Counted from the stretch's first letter, positions 25,213 to 34,314 are shown. The stretch is 64,000 bases of DNA from JACRPH01 sp041665465 (GCA_041665465.1 JBAYIU010000001.1:496001-560000); one strand, 5' to 3'. Translations and numbers: made by a program. The notes: generated from the sequence alone by a model not told the origin.

Positions 25213-25986
25213 TCAGTTAAATAATTTTGGAGAGATCTCCACAGATTTTTCCCATACATCTAAAAAGTATTGTTGTAATACTTTTGAGAGATTAGGATCG
25301 ATAATCTGTAAGTTATAACGCTGAGCATAGGCTTTATCCTTAAGAGTAATCTTACACTCTTTCTGGTCGGAAATAAAAATAGAGAAATTTTCTAGTGGGA
25401 AGTAACGCATCTTTATTCCAGCTTCTTGATAAGCTTTAATTACCGGATACATCTTTTTTCCAGTACCAGTCACAATGATCCGCATATCCACCTTTTTCTT
25501 CTTGACGGCTGCAGCATATTGATGTAAATTAGTATACTTATTACTTACGGTTCTGAAAGTCCAGCCCAATATATAATATGTTTTCTCAGTTCTACTTAGA
25601 GCATCTAAATAAATTTGTTCAGAAGTATCTTTACCTTGACTCAAGTGCACCACTTCCGGTCGAGGTTGGATGATCTTATTTTGGAAAGTCTGTTTTGATA
25701 TCAATACTATCTCTTCTTTTATCTTATTCATCTTTTTCTTTGTATCTTCAACATATCCCGAGATAGCTGTTTCCGGAGGTAAGATTTGATAAGAAGCAAT
25801 CTTATCCTCAAATTTTTGGATCAATCCTTTCTCCAAAAGGGATTTAAGATTAGGATACACTGCGGTAGGAGGAACTTTAGAATATTGAGAAACAGACTTA
25901 GCATCAAGTTTACCATATTGTAATAAAACAAGATAAATCTTCGATTCGTATCCATTTAAGCCTATTTCTTTCAGTAGCTTTTCCAT
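25213..25986 (-). CDS. TrmB-family regulator in operon with trxB
   Basis: The winged helix GLNGYESKIYLVLLQYGKLD, VPPTAVYPNLKSLLEKGLI is followed by a coiled linker (about 80-100) and a C-terminal domain resembling the phospholipase-D-like effector fold of TrmB (TEKTYYILGWTFRT, VDMRIIVTGTGKK). It precedes trxB on the same strand, which suggests control of redox genes. It is divergent from the CysQ-like gene, whose promoter it shares in a 55-base AT-rich gap. Confidence 0.83.
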   Translation of the reverse strand: MEKLLKEIGLNGYESKIYLVLLQYGKLDAKSVSQYSKVPPTAVYPNLKSLLEKGLIQKFEDKIASYQILPPETAISGYVEDTKKKMNKIKEEIVLISKQTFQNKIIQPRPEVVHLSQGKDTSEQIYLDALSRTEKTYYILGWTFRTVSNKYTNLHQYAAAVKKKKVDMRIIVTGTGKKMYPVIKAYQEAGIKMRYFPLENFSIFISDQKECKITLKDKAYAQRYNLQIIDPNLSKVLQQYFLDVWEKSVEISPKLFN

Positions 25987-26041
25987 TAATAATTTTAAAT
26001 TAATACTAATATAAAAATATTACTATGAGATTTAACGTTTT

Positions 26042-26863
26042 ATGAAACAAAACCAACTTGAAAGAGAATTGCAAATATCCTTAAGCTTAGCTGAAGTAGC
26101 AAGTAGCAGGATTATGAAGCATTATTACGGAACTTACCAAGCACACGATAAATCTGATGGTACTCCTGTGACTAACGCTGACGTGGAATCAAATCAGATT
26201 ATTTTAGAAGGATTAAGGAAAAACTTTCCATTAGATGGAATCGTCAGCGAAGAGTTAGCCGACGTTCCTAACAGTTCTGGAAGAGTATGGTACATCGATC
26301 CGATTGATGGAACCAAAGGGTTCATTGGCCATTCAGATCAATTTGCGGTACATATTGGATTAGCTCAAGAAAATCGACCTGTGCTTGGAATAGTATACAA
26401 GCCCACCACTAAGGAGTATTACTTTGGGATAGAAGATCAGGGAGCTTATCGTGTCCATCCCGATGGAAGTAAGATTAAATTGGAAGTGTCAACGCGTTCG
26501 GGCATAGAGCTAATTACTGCCACCAACCTCTTGCTGAGCCGTTTTGGACATCAATTAATCTGCGCTCTCGAACCTCAGAAAACTTTGGTTAGTGGAAGTG
26601 AAGGATTAAGGATGATGAGACTAGCTGAAGGAGTAGCCAACTTGCATATCCCTACAGGGGCTTACGAAATGAATACTTGGGACCTTTGTGCACCACAAAT
26701 AATCGCAGAGGAAGCAGGAGCGGTCGTTAAATATCTTAACGGAAACTCAGTAGAATATCATGGGCAAAGAAGACTAGAGAAATATTTTGTGGCCGCTGCC
26801 AACGACTCCCTCTATAAACATGTCGTGGGAGAAATAAGAAAGGTTAATCCAACAATTTTCTAA
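26042..26863 (+). CDS. Inositol-monophosphatase/CysQ-family phosphatase
   Basis: Metal-binding motifs of the lithium-sensitive phosphatase superfamily: VSEE, DPIDGT (about residues 86-91) and NTWDLCAPQIIAEEAGA (about 212-228). In length and in the GTKGFI segment it looks most like 3'(2'),5'-bisphosphate nucleotidase (CysQ), but inositol-1-phosphatase or fructose-1,6-bisphosphatase activity is common in archaeal members. The last possibility would fit the neighbouring transketolase/aldolase genes. Its 3' end overlaps the convergent transketolase gene by 20 bases. Confidence 0.85.
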   Translation: MKQNQLERELQISLSLAEVASSRIMKHYYGTYQAHDKSDGTPVTNADVESNQIILEGLRKNFPLDGIVSEELADVPNSSGRVWYIDPIDGTKGFIGHSDQFAVHIGLAQENRPVLGIVYKPTTKEYYFGIEDQGAYRVHPDGSKIKLEVSTRSGIELITATNLLLSRFGHQLICALEPQKTLVSGSEGLRMMRLAEGVANLHIPTGAYEMNTWDLCAPQIIAEEAGAVVKYLNGNSVEYHGQRRLEKYFVAAANDSLYKHVVGEIRKVNPTIF

Positions 26864-27767
26864 TTTCTTTTTTGATATTTTTTGCACTTAGCCCATACTT
26901 TTCCCATAATTGTTCCGGTTTCCCAGACTCTCCAAATTTATCTGGCATGCCTAAGATCTTAACCTGACAAGGATACTTTTCTGAAAGAAGTTCGGCCACC
27001 GCTCCCCCTAATCCGCCATGTATTTGATGATCTTGTATCACTAAAACTTTTCCGGTTTTCTCTGCTGAAGCAAGAATAGTTTTTTCATCTAATGGTTTAA
27101 TGGTATGACAATTAATAATTTCTGGTTTGAAATGCAATTCAGCAGATGCTTTTAACACTTCAGTCAAAACCGGACCAGAACCAATAATAGTTACCTGTTC
27201 TCCTTTCTGTAATACTTGAGCTTTACCAATTTCGAAGTTGTCTTTCTTTGAAGTAATATTAGTAAATTTCCCTCGATGTAAACGTAGATATATTGGACCA
27301 GTAAATTTAGCCGCAGCTCTAGTCGCTTTAAATGCTTGATTAAAATCAGCAGGTTCAATGATAGTTATTCCGGGAATAGCTCTAAGTGCAGCTACATCTT
27401 CCAAAGCTTGATGTGTCGCTCCATCTTCCCCGGTAGCTAAACCACAATGAGTTGCTACTAATTTCACATTTGTATCATTATAACATACAGACATTCTAAT
27501 TTGATCTAAACAACGCATAGGTAGAAATACTCCAAAAGAAGAAGCGAAGGGGATAAATCCTTCTAATGCTAATCCTGAAGCCATAGAGACCATATTTTGT
27601 TCCGCTACTCCTGCTTGAAAGAATCTATCTGGATAAGTTTCTGCAAATTCTTTAACACAAGTAGATTCAATCAAATCTGCAGATAAAGCAACAACCTTTT
27701 TGTTATCTTTACCCAATTCAAGTAAAGCTTTCCCATATCCTTGTCGAGTAGATTGTTTCTCTTCCAT
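26844..27767 (-). CDS. Transketolase, C-terminal subunit
   Basis: From Met 27767 (immediately after the lipoprotein stop, TAAAATG) the protein has the pyrimidine-binding domain (YPDRFFQAGVAEQNMVSMASG, with the conserved Glu) and the C-terminal domain (TIKPLDEKTILASAEKTGKV, DHQIHGGLGGAVAELL). With the N-terminal subunit encoded upstream it forms the thiamine-diphosphate enzyme that moves two-carbon units between sugar phosphates. Split transketolases are common in archaea. A start at 27806 would overlap the lipoprotein gene and add no conserved residues. Confidence 0.93.
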   Translation of the reverse strand: MEEKQSTRQGYGKALLELGKDNKKVVALSADLIESTCVKEFAETYPDRFFQAGVAEQNMVSMASGLALEGFIPFASSFGVFLPMRCLDQIRMSVCYNDTNVKLVATHCGLATGEDGATHQALEDVAALRAIPGITIIEPADFNQAFKATRAAAKFTGPIYLRLHRGKFTNITSKKDNFEIGKAQVLQKGEQVTIIGSGPVLTEVLKASAELHFKPEIINCHTIKPLDEKTILASAEKTGKVLVIQDHQIHGGLGGAVAELLSEKYPCQVKILGMPDKFGESGKPEQLWEKYGLSAKNIKKEIRKLLD

Positions 27768-27768
27768 T

Positions 27769-27990
27769 TTATCTTGATTTAGCTTGATCATAACAAGTCT
27801 GAGCACAAGTAGTTTGATCCACTTTCATTAATCCAGTACATTTATCTTGCCAACATTGTTCAAATTCCATTCTTTCTGGACTGGAAAGAGTTTGATAAAC
27901 AGCATTACCCACAACGGATTCGCCGCTTTTAGAACAACCGAGGAAGAATAGGGTTAAGATAAGTAATATCACCAAATAATACCCTTTCAT
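27769..27990 (-). CDS. Small Cys-rich lipoprotein between the transketolase genes
   Basis: 73 residues. A hydrophobic signal (YYLVILLILTLFFLGC) ends in a lipobox-like LFFLGC, so Cys19 would be lipidated. The mature part has four further Cys (CWQDKC, CAQTC), probably two disulfides. It overlaps the transketolase N-subunit stop by ATGA and ends 1 base before the C-subunit start, so it is translated in the same operon. A role outside the cell sits oddly between two halves of a cytoplasmic enzyme. Confidence 0.75.
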   Translation of the reverse strand: MKGYYLVILLILTLFFLGCSKSGESVVGNAVYQTLSSPERMEFEQCWQDKCTGLMKVDQTTCAQTCYDQAKSR

Positions 27991-28832
27991 TTTCTTAACC
28001 TCTGCTCTTCTGCTTGCAACTCTTTCAATGCTTTCTTTGTCTCTTCATCATTAGGTGTTTTACCATGCCAATGATAATCATGTTCCATGAAAGAAACACC
28101 TTTCCCGGGAATATTATAAGAGATGATACACACAGGGTTATCTTTACTTTTTTTAGCTTGGTTTATAACAGAGATAATCTGTTTAAACTCATGTCCGTTA
28201 ATTTCAAATACTTTCCAGCCATAACTTTCATACTTTTCTTTTAATGATTCTAATGGCCACACATTGTGAGTAAATCCAGAAATTTGGATATTGTTTCTAT
28301 CAATAATGTTGATCAAGTTATTTAATTTATATTTATGAGCAGCGTTTACTGCTTCCCAAGTTGAACCTTCATCATGCTCTCCATCAGAAGTGATACAATA
28401 AATATAATGTTTTTGCTTTTTAAGTTTAGCCGCTAACGCCATTCCTACTGCTGCTCCCAAACCCTGACCAAGAGAGGCAGTAGAAAATTCTAATCCCGGA
28501 AGATCTTTTCTACTAGGATGCCCTTGTAATCGGGTTCCCAGTTTTCTTAAAGTGAGCAGTTCAGTTTTAGGAAAATAACCGGTATGAGCCATAGTAACGT
28601 AACGAATGGGACAAACATGTCCGGGAGAAAGAATTAAACGATCTCTTAACTCCCAACTTGGAAGTTTAGGATTATGTTTTAGTAAATTGAAATATAAAGT
28701 GGTGAATAAATCAGCTAATCCTAATGGACCAGCAGTATGCCCTGAACCGGCTTCATGAAGCATTCTAATCAAATCTTGTCTAATCAAGTTTGCTTGAAGC
28801 TGCAAGTCTTTAGTATTAGTTAATCGTTTCAT
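27987..28832 (-). CDS. Transketolase, N-terminal subunit
   Basis: Carries the thiamine-diphosphate domain: GSGHTAGPLGLADLFTTLYF, LSPGHVCPIRYV, SLGQGLGAAVGMALA and the metal/diphosphate motif TSDGEHDEGSTWEAVNAA through DRNNIQ. 281 residues is the usual length for the split N-subunit. GAGG lies before the ATG. It is the first gene of the operon tktN, lipoprotein, tktC. The divergent promoter region carries a TACGAG/CTCGTA inverted repeat. Confidence 0.93.
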   Translation of the reverse strand: MKRLTNTKDLQLQANLIRQDLIRMLHEAGSGHTAGPLGLADLFTTLYFNLLKHNPKLPSWELRDRLILSPGHVCPIRYVTMAHTGYFPKTELLTLRKLGTRLQGHPSRKDLPGLEFSTASLGQGLGAAVGMALAAKLKKQKHYIYCITSDGEHDEGSTWEAVNAAHKYKLNNLINIIDRNNIQISGFTHNVWPLESLKEKYESYGWKVFEINGHEFKQIISVINQAKKSKDNPVCIISYNIPGKGVSFMEHDYHWHGKTPNDEETKKALKELQAEEQRLRK

Positions 28833-28903
28833 CGGCCTCTTTTCAGGGAAGATTAAACCGAAGCAGTTAATAAAGGTTTTCCCAGTTCAAGACAGGTGAA
28901 AGA

Positions 28904-28922
28904 TACGAGTTAAGTTCTCGTA
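28904..28922. promoter_or_regulatory. Inverted repeat in the transketolase/pilin-like divergent promoter
   Basis: TACGAG (28904-28909) and CTCGTA (28917-28922) form a perfect inverted repeat with a 7-base spacer, set within a wider AAAGGTT (28872-28878)/AACCTTT (28922-28928) pair. It lies between divergent genes and is a candidate operator for one or both. Confidence 0.45.
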
Positions 28923-28976
28923 ACCTTTTTATACTCAAAGAAGTTTCTCTCTTATATATTATTAAGAGGAGTTGGG

Positions 28977-29942
28977 ATGTCTAAAAAGGGTCAAATTACT
29001 GTTTTTATCATTGTGGGAATTATTATATTACTTATTAGCGCGTTATTTTTCTATCTTTCAAACCAAAAAATTGAACCTTTAGTACAGAATACTCCTGGAG
29101 AATTAAGTTTGGAAGGATATAAAGCACCAGTAAAGGCGCAGGTAGAATATTGTTTAGATTACACCACCTCTGAAGCTATCCGTTACGTTAGTCTGCAAGG
29201 AGGATATTACCAAGCTTCAGAAGTATATCAATATCAATTTGGAGCTTTCATCCCTTATTATTATTCTCAGAATAAGACCTTAATCCCCGATCAAAGTAAA
29301 GTTGAGGAAGAATTAGCTTTAGCCATCAAAGCTACTTTGCCCACCTGTCTAGACCAGTTAAACTATCTTTATACAGATAAAGGGATTATATTAAGTTATG
29401 AAGTAGAGCAAGTACAAGTAAAATTGATGAACACAAAAACTATCATCGATGCTACTGTTCCCGTTATCATCAGTTTCAAAAATAGTCCTTCCAAAGAAGA
29501 AGAAATAGTTAATTACAACCAACTGAGTGGACAGACCCAATTTACGGAACTAAGAGAGTTTCATATTGAGAATAAGATAAGATATAAGAAAATCTATGAT
29601 TCAGCCAAAGAAATAGTACAACTGCAAGCACAATACCCCGAAGCTCTGCCCCTAAAAGGGATTACAAAAGTGGTTATAACAGATAATATTAGTTATAAGA
29701 TTATTCCCGCTAAGACAATTATCAGTGAAGGAGAAGATACTGGAGAAGCCATTATTCCTTACGACGGTCCTGATGATCGTAACAGTGTATTAATCGCATT
29801 GTACGATAACCAATTGTTTGAAAAACCGTATTATTTCACTTTTGGATTGAGTTACGAAGTAGATTATAATGAGAAGTTGGCTAAAGAAGTGGCTTTAGAG
29901 AAAGAAATAACCACCAAAGCGATGGAGTTGAAGATTCAATGA
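28977..29942 (+). CDS. Surface protein with class III (pilin-like) signal
   Basis: Starts SKKGQITVFIIVGIIILLIS: a short basic lead, Gly-Gln cleavage site and hydrophobic helix as in archaeal type IV pilin-like proteins processed by an EppA/PibD peptidase; the KGQITVFI form is recurrent in DPANN archaea. The remaining 290 residues are an extracellular domain of alternating strands, unrecognised, with Cys at CLDYTT and TCLDQ. The stop overlaps the start of the next, 1148-residue secreted protein (ATGA), so the two are co-translated. Confidence 0.75.
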   Translation: MSKKGQITVFIIVGIIILLISALFFYLSNQKIEPLVQNTPGELSLEGYKAPVKAQVEYCLDYTTSEAIRYVSLQGGYYQASEVYQYQFGAFIPYYYSQNKTLIPDQSKVEEELALAIKATLPTCLDQLNYLYTDKGIILSYEVEQVQVKLMNTKTIIDATVPVIISFKNSPSKEEEIVNYNQLSGQTQFTELREFHIENKIRYKKIYDSAKEIVQLQAQYPEALPLKGITKVVITDNISYKIIPAKTIISEGEDTGEAIIPYDGPDDRNSVLIALYDNQLFEKPYYFTFGLSYEVDYNEKLAKEVALEKEITTKAMELKIQ

Positions 29943-32900
29943 AACGTTTATTCCTACTAATTATAATTTTGTGTCTAATTGTAGGCTCATATGCTCAAGA
30001 AGAATCTTATTTCAATCTCGACAATCCTAATCAAGACTCTTCCTCTTCAGCTATTGTGGATCAATATTTACAAGAACAACAAAAATTAGAACAGTTACGT
30101 GGTTTTGGAATTGACATTGAACCTAATGCTCTCGGAGGAGTTATTATAGAAGGAGATACTATAAGTATTAGCGGACAGACATTTAATTTCAACGGAGCTA
30201 CTCTTTCTGGGGGAAATGTAGTTATTAAAAATGGAGAACTTGTTTCTGCTCAGAATGTTCAAGCAGATAGTTTCAAATATCAAGGAGCTAATGTTGATGG
30301 AACATTTAGTGTTAACGAGAATACTTTGACCATAGAGGAAGGGAACTTAGAATTAGGCAGTGAAAGTTCTTCCACTCTTAAGGTATTAGCTAACCCCGGG
30401 ACAAATATTGATGTTTCTAAAGATAAGGGTTATACCGGAACTATCCAATCCAGTGGAAATATTGCTTTAACTCTAAAAGACCAATCCATTCCAGTTAGCG
30501 GAAAAGTAGAATTAGTAGAAGGAAAAATTAAAGCTGCAGAGAAGGTGGAAGTAAAAGAACCTTCTAAGGATCTCTTTAGTAACCTTCCTCTTAATTTGGT
30601 TGGAGAAGAAACCAAAGTAAGCATGGCAGAAGGAAAGGTTTCTGAGGGCAATGTGTTTGATACTCCTGAACTCTGTCTAGATGCAAGCTGTGTTTTATCA
30701 GAGCAGGAACCAATAAATACACAAGTTACCCCTGCTGAAACTACGTATACCAGTGAAGCAGAAGTAACTTATACTCAAGAAAAAGAGGTAGATAAGATTT
30801 GGGACTCACCAGAAGAAGTTTCTAAACAGGAAGATGCTAGTTGGGTATTAAGTCCAGGAACAGAGTTTACGGAGTGGCAAGGAACAGAACCGGATTTAAC
30901 AGCTACTGTTTCTGAAGAAATCGCTTATCTTCCTCCAGAAATGCCTGATCAAAGCAGTTGTCCTCCGGGAATGAGTTGTATTAATTATGCTGATCCTGAC
31001 CAGTTAGAAATGCAAAGTGTAACTACAGACCAGACCAATGTTGATCTCTGGGACCCAGACAGATTTTTGCAAACTGACCTGAATACCGAAGAAGGAAGCG
31101 CTTCTACCCTTAATGCTCATGACACTTCTAAGGAGGGAGAAGGGATTTTACAATTTCAAGCTAGTGATGATGAGTTAGAAGTTTATCCTGCTAGTGAACT
31201 TTCCAATTTCTTTACTGAAGATCCCACCAGCATGGTTTCAGAAAGAGAATTAAGCTCTACTACAGATGATGGACAGACAATACAAGTAGATGCTTCTGAA
31301 ATTAAATTACTTGATGAAAAGGGGGAAACGGTAGGAACCGTGGCTGATCCTTTTGATACTAGAGAGGTACAAGATGCTTATACTGAGAACGGATATTTTA
31401 ATTTTGAAACCGGAGAGTATGGAGATAACGCTGTAGCATCTTCAGGAGAAGAAGAATATGTCAATCGATTAACGGGGATGAGAGAAAGAGGAGAGATTTC
31501 AACTCTTACCGCTGGTTATCTAATAAACACTCCAAACTTAAATCTAGATGATCCTGCAGTAATGGCTAAGATTAAACAATTAGACCAAATCGGCCAGATT
31601 GATCCAGAACAAGCTAGAAACTTAAAAGAGATTTATTCCCAGTATGGACAAGGAAGTGACTCTCAAAAAGATGAGGCAGTTTTAGAAGATTTAATTTCTT
31701 TAAACTCGGGGAAGGAAGACCTAGGTTCCACTTTAAATCTTCCTCCTTCTCTCCCTCGAAAAGAATTACCAAAATTCTTAACTGCCATGGATGTACTTAA
31801 TAAGAACGGGATATTTAACCCAGTTGCAGTAAGTTTAGAATTATGGCAAAAAGGAGTTCCAGACATATTAGGAGATAAACCTTTAGCTAATTATTTCTCA
31901 GCAAGTTCTTCTGGGAGTGAGAATAAAAAGGGGATAGCTAGACTGCAAGAAATGCAGAAGTTAGCTGATGATGAGAGTCTTTCCCCACAAGCTGAAGACG
32001 CTTTAAGACAAAACTTACAGAATACAGGATTAAAAATAGTAGGAAGAGAGTTAGATTATTTACATGATAAAGATGCCAGTCAACGTCAAACCTTAGCCCA
32101 ATCTCTTCCAGTTGACGTTGCAGTAGGAGTATTATCTCAATCTACTGGAGGACTAGGATACGATTTATATCGCAGCTCAGAAGAATTAGTATATCGAGGA
32201 TTGGTCCAAAAAGCGGGAGGAGCTGAAAACCTGGTTCCTTATTTAGAGAGTAAGGGTTATGGTTTAGAAACAAAGAAAGGGAAAGGAGTGATAAGTATGC
32301 TAGCTGCAGCCGGACAACTAGCTAAGGTATTACCCAAAGATCCAGCTAAAAGAAAAGAAGTTTATCAAACTGCCATCACTTCCATAGATACCCCCGCAGA
32401 TGGATTTGAAACCTCACGGACTATTCTAAATAATCCTACTACTCGAGAAGAATATAGTCAAGCGTTATTGGAACAATATCAAAAAGTACAAGAAGATCCA
32501 AAAAGCCCAGAAGAAGAAGCCAGAAGAGATCTTATTCAATATACGGTGAGAATGAACCAGGATAAATTTGACCAGAATAACCCCACGGTTAAAACTATCC
32601 TTGACACCCCTAGTGAAGTAGTATTAACTCAAGAACATAAATTAAATCTACCTAGCCAGCAATGGATAGATCAAAGTCCAAAAGAAGATAATATCCCGGT
32701 GCTAAGTTCATTGGTTTATTTTACCAGCACTGAAGACCCAAACGAAAAGGTTATTTACAATGGATTCTCGGGAGCGGGAGAAGGATTTAAAGTCAAAGAA
32801 CGTTTGCCTAACGGAAAAGGATACGTCTTAGAAAAGAAAGGTATACTGAATGGTCAGCCAGTAACTTATAGAACTATAGTGACCAATGACGCTTCTGTTG

Positions 32901-33385
32901 CTGCCAATACTAAAGCTAGCACCCCCCTTATTGCAGAATTTAGTCGTGGCCATTCTTATGATGCAGATAAAGCCTGGAACACTCCCGCGGATAAACAAGG
33001 GAATATGCCCAAATTTGGATTTGTCGGATCATGTGCTGGTTCTTCCTCGGTTATTGGTAAAGATCTTACCACTGAAAACCCAGATACCGCTTTCTTTGCT
33101 ACAGCAGGAGTCGGAGTGGGAAATTTAAATAATGCTTATTTCAACGCTTTTTATCGCTCAATAGATAATTGTAAAGATTATGTCTGTGTAGAGAAAACCA
33201 TGAAACTAGCTGGAGGACGAGGAGAATATGCTGATAACTATGCTGGGCCAGCTAAATTTAATGCTCAAGCTTTTTCATCTAAAAATTATGTTGATAAACC
33301 CAAATATGCTAAAACTCCTTCGGAAGAAAATCCTCCTTTAATAGTTAGCACCGCGCCTCAAGGAACTATTGGTGGTCCGGGATAG
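29939..33385 (+). CDS. Large secreted beta-solenoid-like protein with a possible caspase-fold C-terminal domain
   Basis: 1148 residues with an N-terminal signal (MKRLFLLIIILCLIVGSYAQ, cleavage near 20). Residues about 55-230 are short repeated strands (TISISGQTFNFNGATLSGG, VVIKNGELVSAQNVQADSF, GNLELGS) that look like a beta-solenoid. Residues 230-500 are acidic low complexity, 500-900 helical. The C-terminus (about 990-1090) has EFSRGHSYD with His1005 and KFGFVGSCAGSSSV with Cys1032, followed by DTAFFATAGVGVGNLNNAYF. This His-Cys order and the sequence style recall clan CD (caspase/gingipain/CHAT) peptidases, but the spacing is short and the call is tentative. It is co-translated with the pilin-like gene and its 3' end overlaps the convergent L,D-transpeptidase-like gene. 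Confidence 0.6.
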   Translation: MKRLFLLIIILCLIVGSYAQEESYFNLDNPNQDSSSSAIVDQYLQEQQKLEQLRGFGIDIEPNALGGVIIEGDTISISGQTFNFNGATLSGGNVVIKNGELVSAQNVQADSFKYQGANVDGTFSVNENTLTIEEGNLELGSESSSTLKVLANPGTNIDVSKDKGYTGTIQSSGNIALTLKDQSIPVSGKVELVEGKIKAAEKVEVKEPSKDLFSNLPLNLVGEETKVSMAEGKVSEGNVFDTPELCLDASCVLSEQEPINTQVTPAETTYTSEAEVTYTQEKEVDKIWDSPEEVSKQEDASWVLSPGTEFTEWQGTEPDLTATVSEEIAYLPPEMPDQSSCPPGMSCINYADPDQLEMQSVTTDQTNVDLWDPDRFLQTDLNTEEGSASTLNAHDTSKEGEGILQFQASDDELEVYPASELSNFFTEDPTSMVSERELSSTTDDGQTIQVDASEIKLLDEKGETVGTVADPFDTREVQDAYTENGYFNFETGEYGDNAVASSGEEEYVNRLTGMRERGEISTLTAGYLINTPNLNLDDPAVMAKIKQLDQIGQIDPEQARNLKEIYSQYGQGSDSQKDEAVLEDLISLNSGKEDLGSTLNLPPSLPRKELPKFLTAMDVLNKNGIFNPVAVSLELWQKGVPDILGDKPLANYFSASSSGSENKKGIARLQEMQKLADDESLSPQAEDALRQNLQNTGLKIVGRELDYLHDKDASQRQTLAQSLPVDVAVGVLSQSTGGLGYDLYRSSEELVYRGLVQKAGGAENLVPYLESKGYGLETKKGKGVISMLAAAGQLAKVLPKDPAKRKEVYQTAITSIDTPADGFETSRTILNNPTTREEYSQALLEQYQKVQEDPKSPEEEARRDLIQYTVRMNQDKFDQNNPTVKTILDTPSEVVLTQEHKLNLPSQQWIDQSPKEDNIPVLSSLVYFTSTEDPNEKVIYNGFSGAGEGFKVKERLPNGKGYVLEKKGILNGQPVTYRTIVTNDASVAANTKASTPLIAEFSRGHSYDADKAWNTPADKQGNMPKFGFVGSCAGSSSVIGKDLTTENPDTAFFATAGVGVGNLNNAYFNAFYRSIDNCKDYVCVEKTMKLAGGRGEYADNYAGPAKFNAQAFSSKNYVDKPKYAKTPSEENPPLIVSTAPQGTIGGPG

Positions 33386-34256
33386 AACTGTAACGTATAA
33401 TCACCACTTCTAACTTTTCTCTGTTTTGAGAAGGTTTAACTCTCTGGAAAAGATCATCAATATCTTGATTACACATGGCGACACAACCAGCGGTCCAATC
33501 TGAAAGATCACTACACTTATCAGACCAATTACCATGTATTTCTATAGCATTACCTATTGAAACATCAGAAGGAATCTTTCCTTCCCTTTTTAACTTGTTA
33601 AACTCTTTTTTATCTTTTTCGTTAGGATAATCTAACATTAAAGCTTTATGATATTTATCACCCTTCCCAAAAACAGTAGTTACGTGATAAACTCCTTCGG
33701 GAGTTTTTAAATCTCCTTCCCATTCTTTATCATCAAGAGAACCTTTTCCCAAACCAATCGGATACCTTTTAACTTGTTCTCCTTGAAGATAAAGATCCAA
33801 GGTATGCGCAACCTTATCGATAATTAGAACAGTTTTACCGTGACGAGAATCACTCACCCCTTGAGCAACCAACCTTTTAAAATCAGCTAACCCTTCCTCA
33901 GAGAAGTGACATTCTTTTGGTTTAGAGGGATAAGAAACACCCTGGGCATTACATCTTAAATCTAAGAATGAAGGTAAGTTGTTTCCTCCCGGAAGATTAT
34001 CAAGTATATTTCCCAAATCTCGCTCTTCGCAATAATCATCATTGGGAACAGGCAAAGCTACTGAAACATAAGGATTTTCACCTTTCACTTCTTCAGTAAT
34101 AAGTCTGTTCATAAACACAGAAAAATCTTCTAATTGAGGTGAAGGAAGAGAAGGAGAATGACTAGGATCAAAAACTTCTTTTTGACAATATTCTTGAGCA
34201 TAAATTGGTGAGGTTAAAGCCAAACAGCCCAATAGAGATAACCAAGAGAGTTTCAT
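33366..34256 (-). CDS. Secreted L,D-transpeptidase-like (YkuD) protein
   Basis: The start ATG at 34256 is about 26 bases from a TATA box (TTTATAAA), so a leaderless mRNA is likely; a TTG at 34265 would be nine bases longer. Residues 1-20 are a signal peptide ending YAQ. The C-terminal half is a YkuD domain: VLIIDKVAHTLDLYLQGEQV, YPIGLGKG, TPEGVYHV, EIHGNW and the catalytic W-T-A-G-C-V-A-M with Cys. YkuD enzymes cross-link or trim peptidoglycan peptides in bacteria; archaea generally have no peptidoglycan, so the substrate is open (host or bacterial wall, or another peptide polymer). Extra Cys (CSD, MCN) are present. Confidence 0.8.
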   Translation of the reverse strand: MKLSWLSLLGCLALTSPIYAQEYCQKEVFDPSHSPSLPSPQLEDFSVFMNRLITEEVKGENPYVSVALPVPNDDYCEERDLGNILDNLPGGNNLPSFLDLRCNAQGVSYPSKPKECHFSEEGLADFKRLVAQGVSDSRHGKTVLIIDKVAHTLDLYLQGEQVKRYPIGLGKGSLDDKEWEGDLKTPEGVYHVTTVFGKGDKYHKALMLDYPNEKDKKEFNKLKREGKIPSDVSIGNAIEIHGNWSDKCSDLSDWTAGCVAMCNQDIDDLFQRVKPSQNREKLEVVIIRYSSIPDHQ

Positions 34257-34314
34257 CTCCTTCAAATAAGCAAGCGTATTTATAAAGATTGTGCTTGTAA
34301 CTATCGGTAAGTAG

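Noticed and set aside
28014..28244. Hydrophobic-looking frame antisense to the transketolase N-subunit
   Set aside because: The hydrophobicity follows from the complement of a conserved enzyme gene; no promoter or ribosome site is seen.
31663..31866. Antisense frame in the 1148-residue gene
   Set aside because: No promoter or ribosome site; typical shadow of a long gene.
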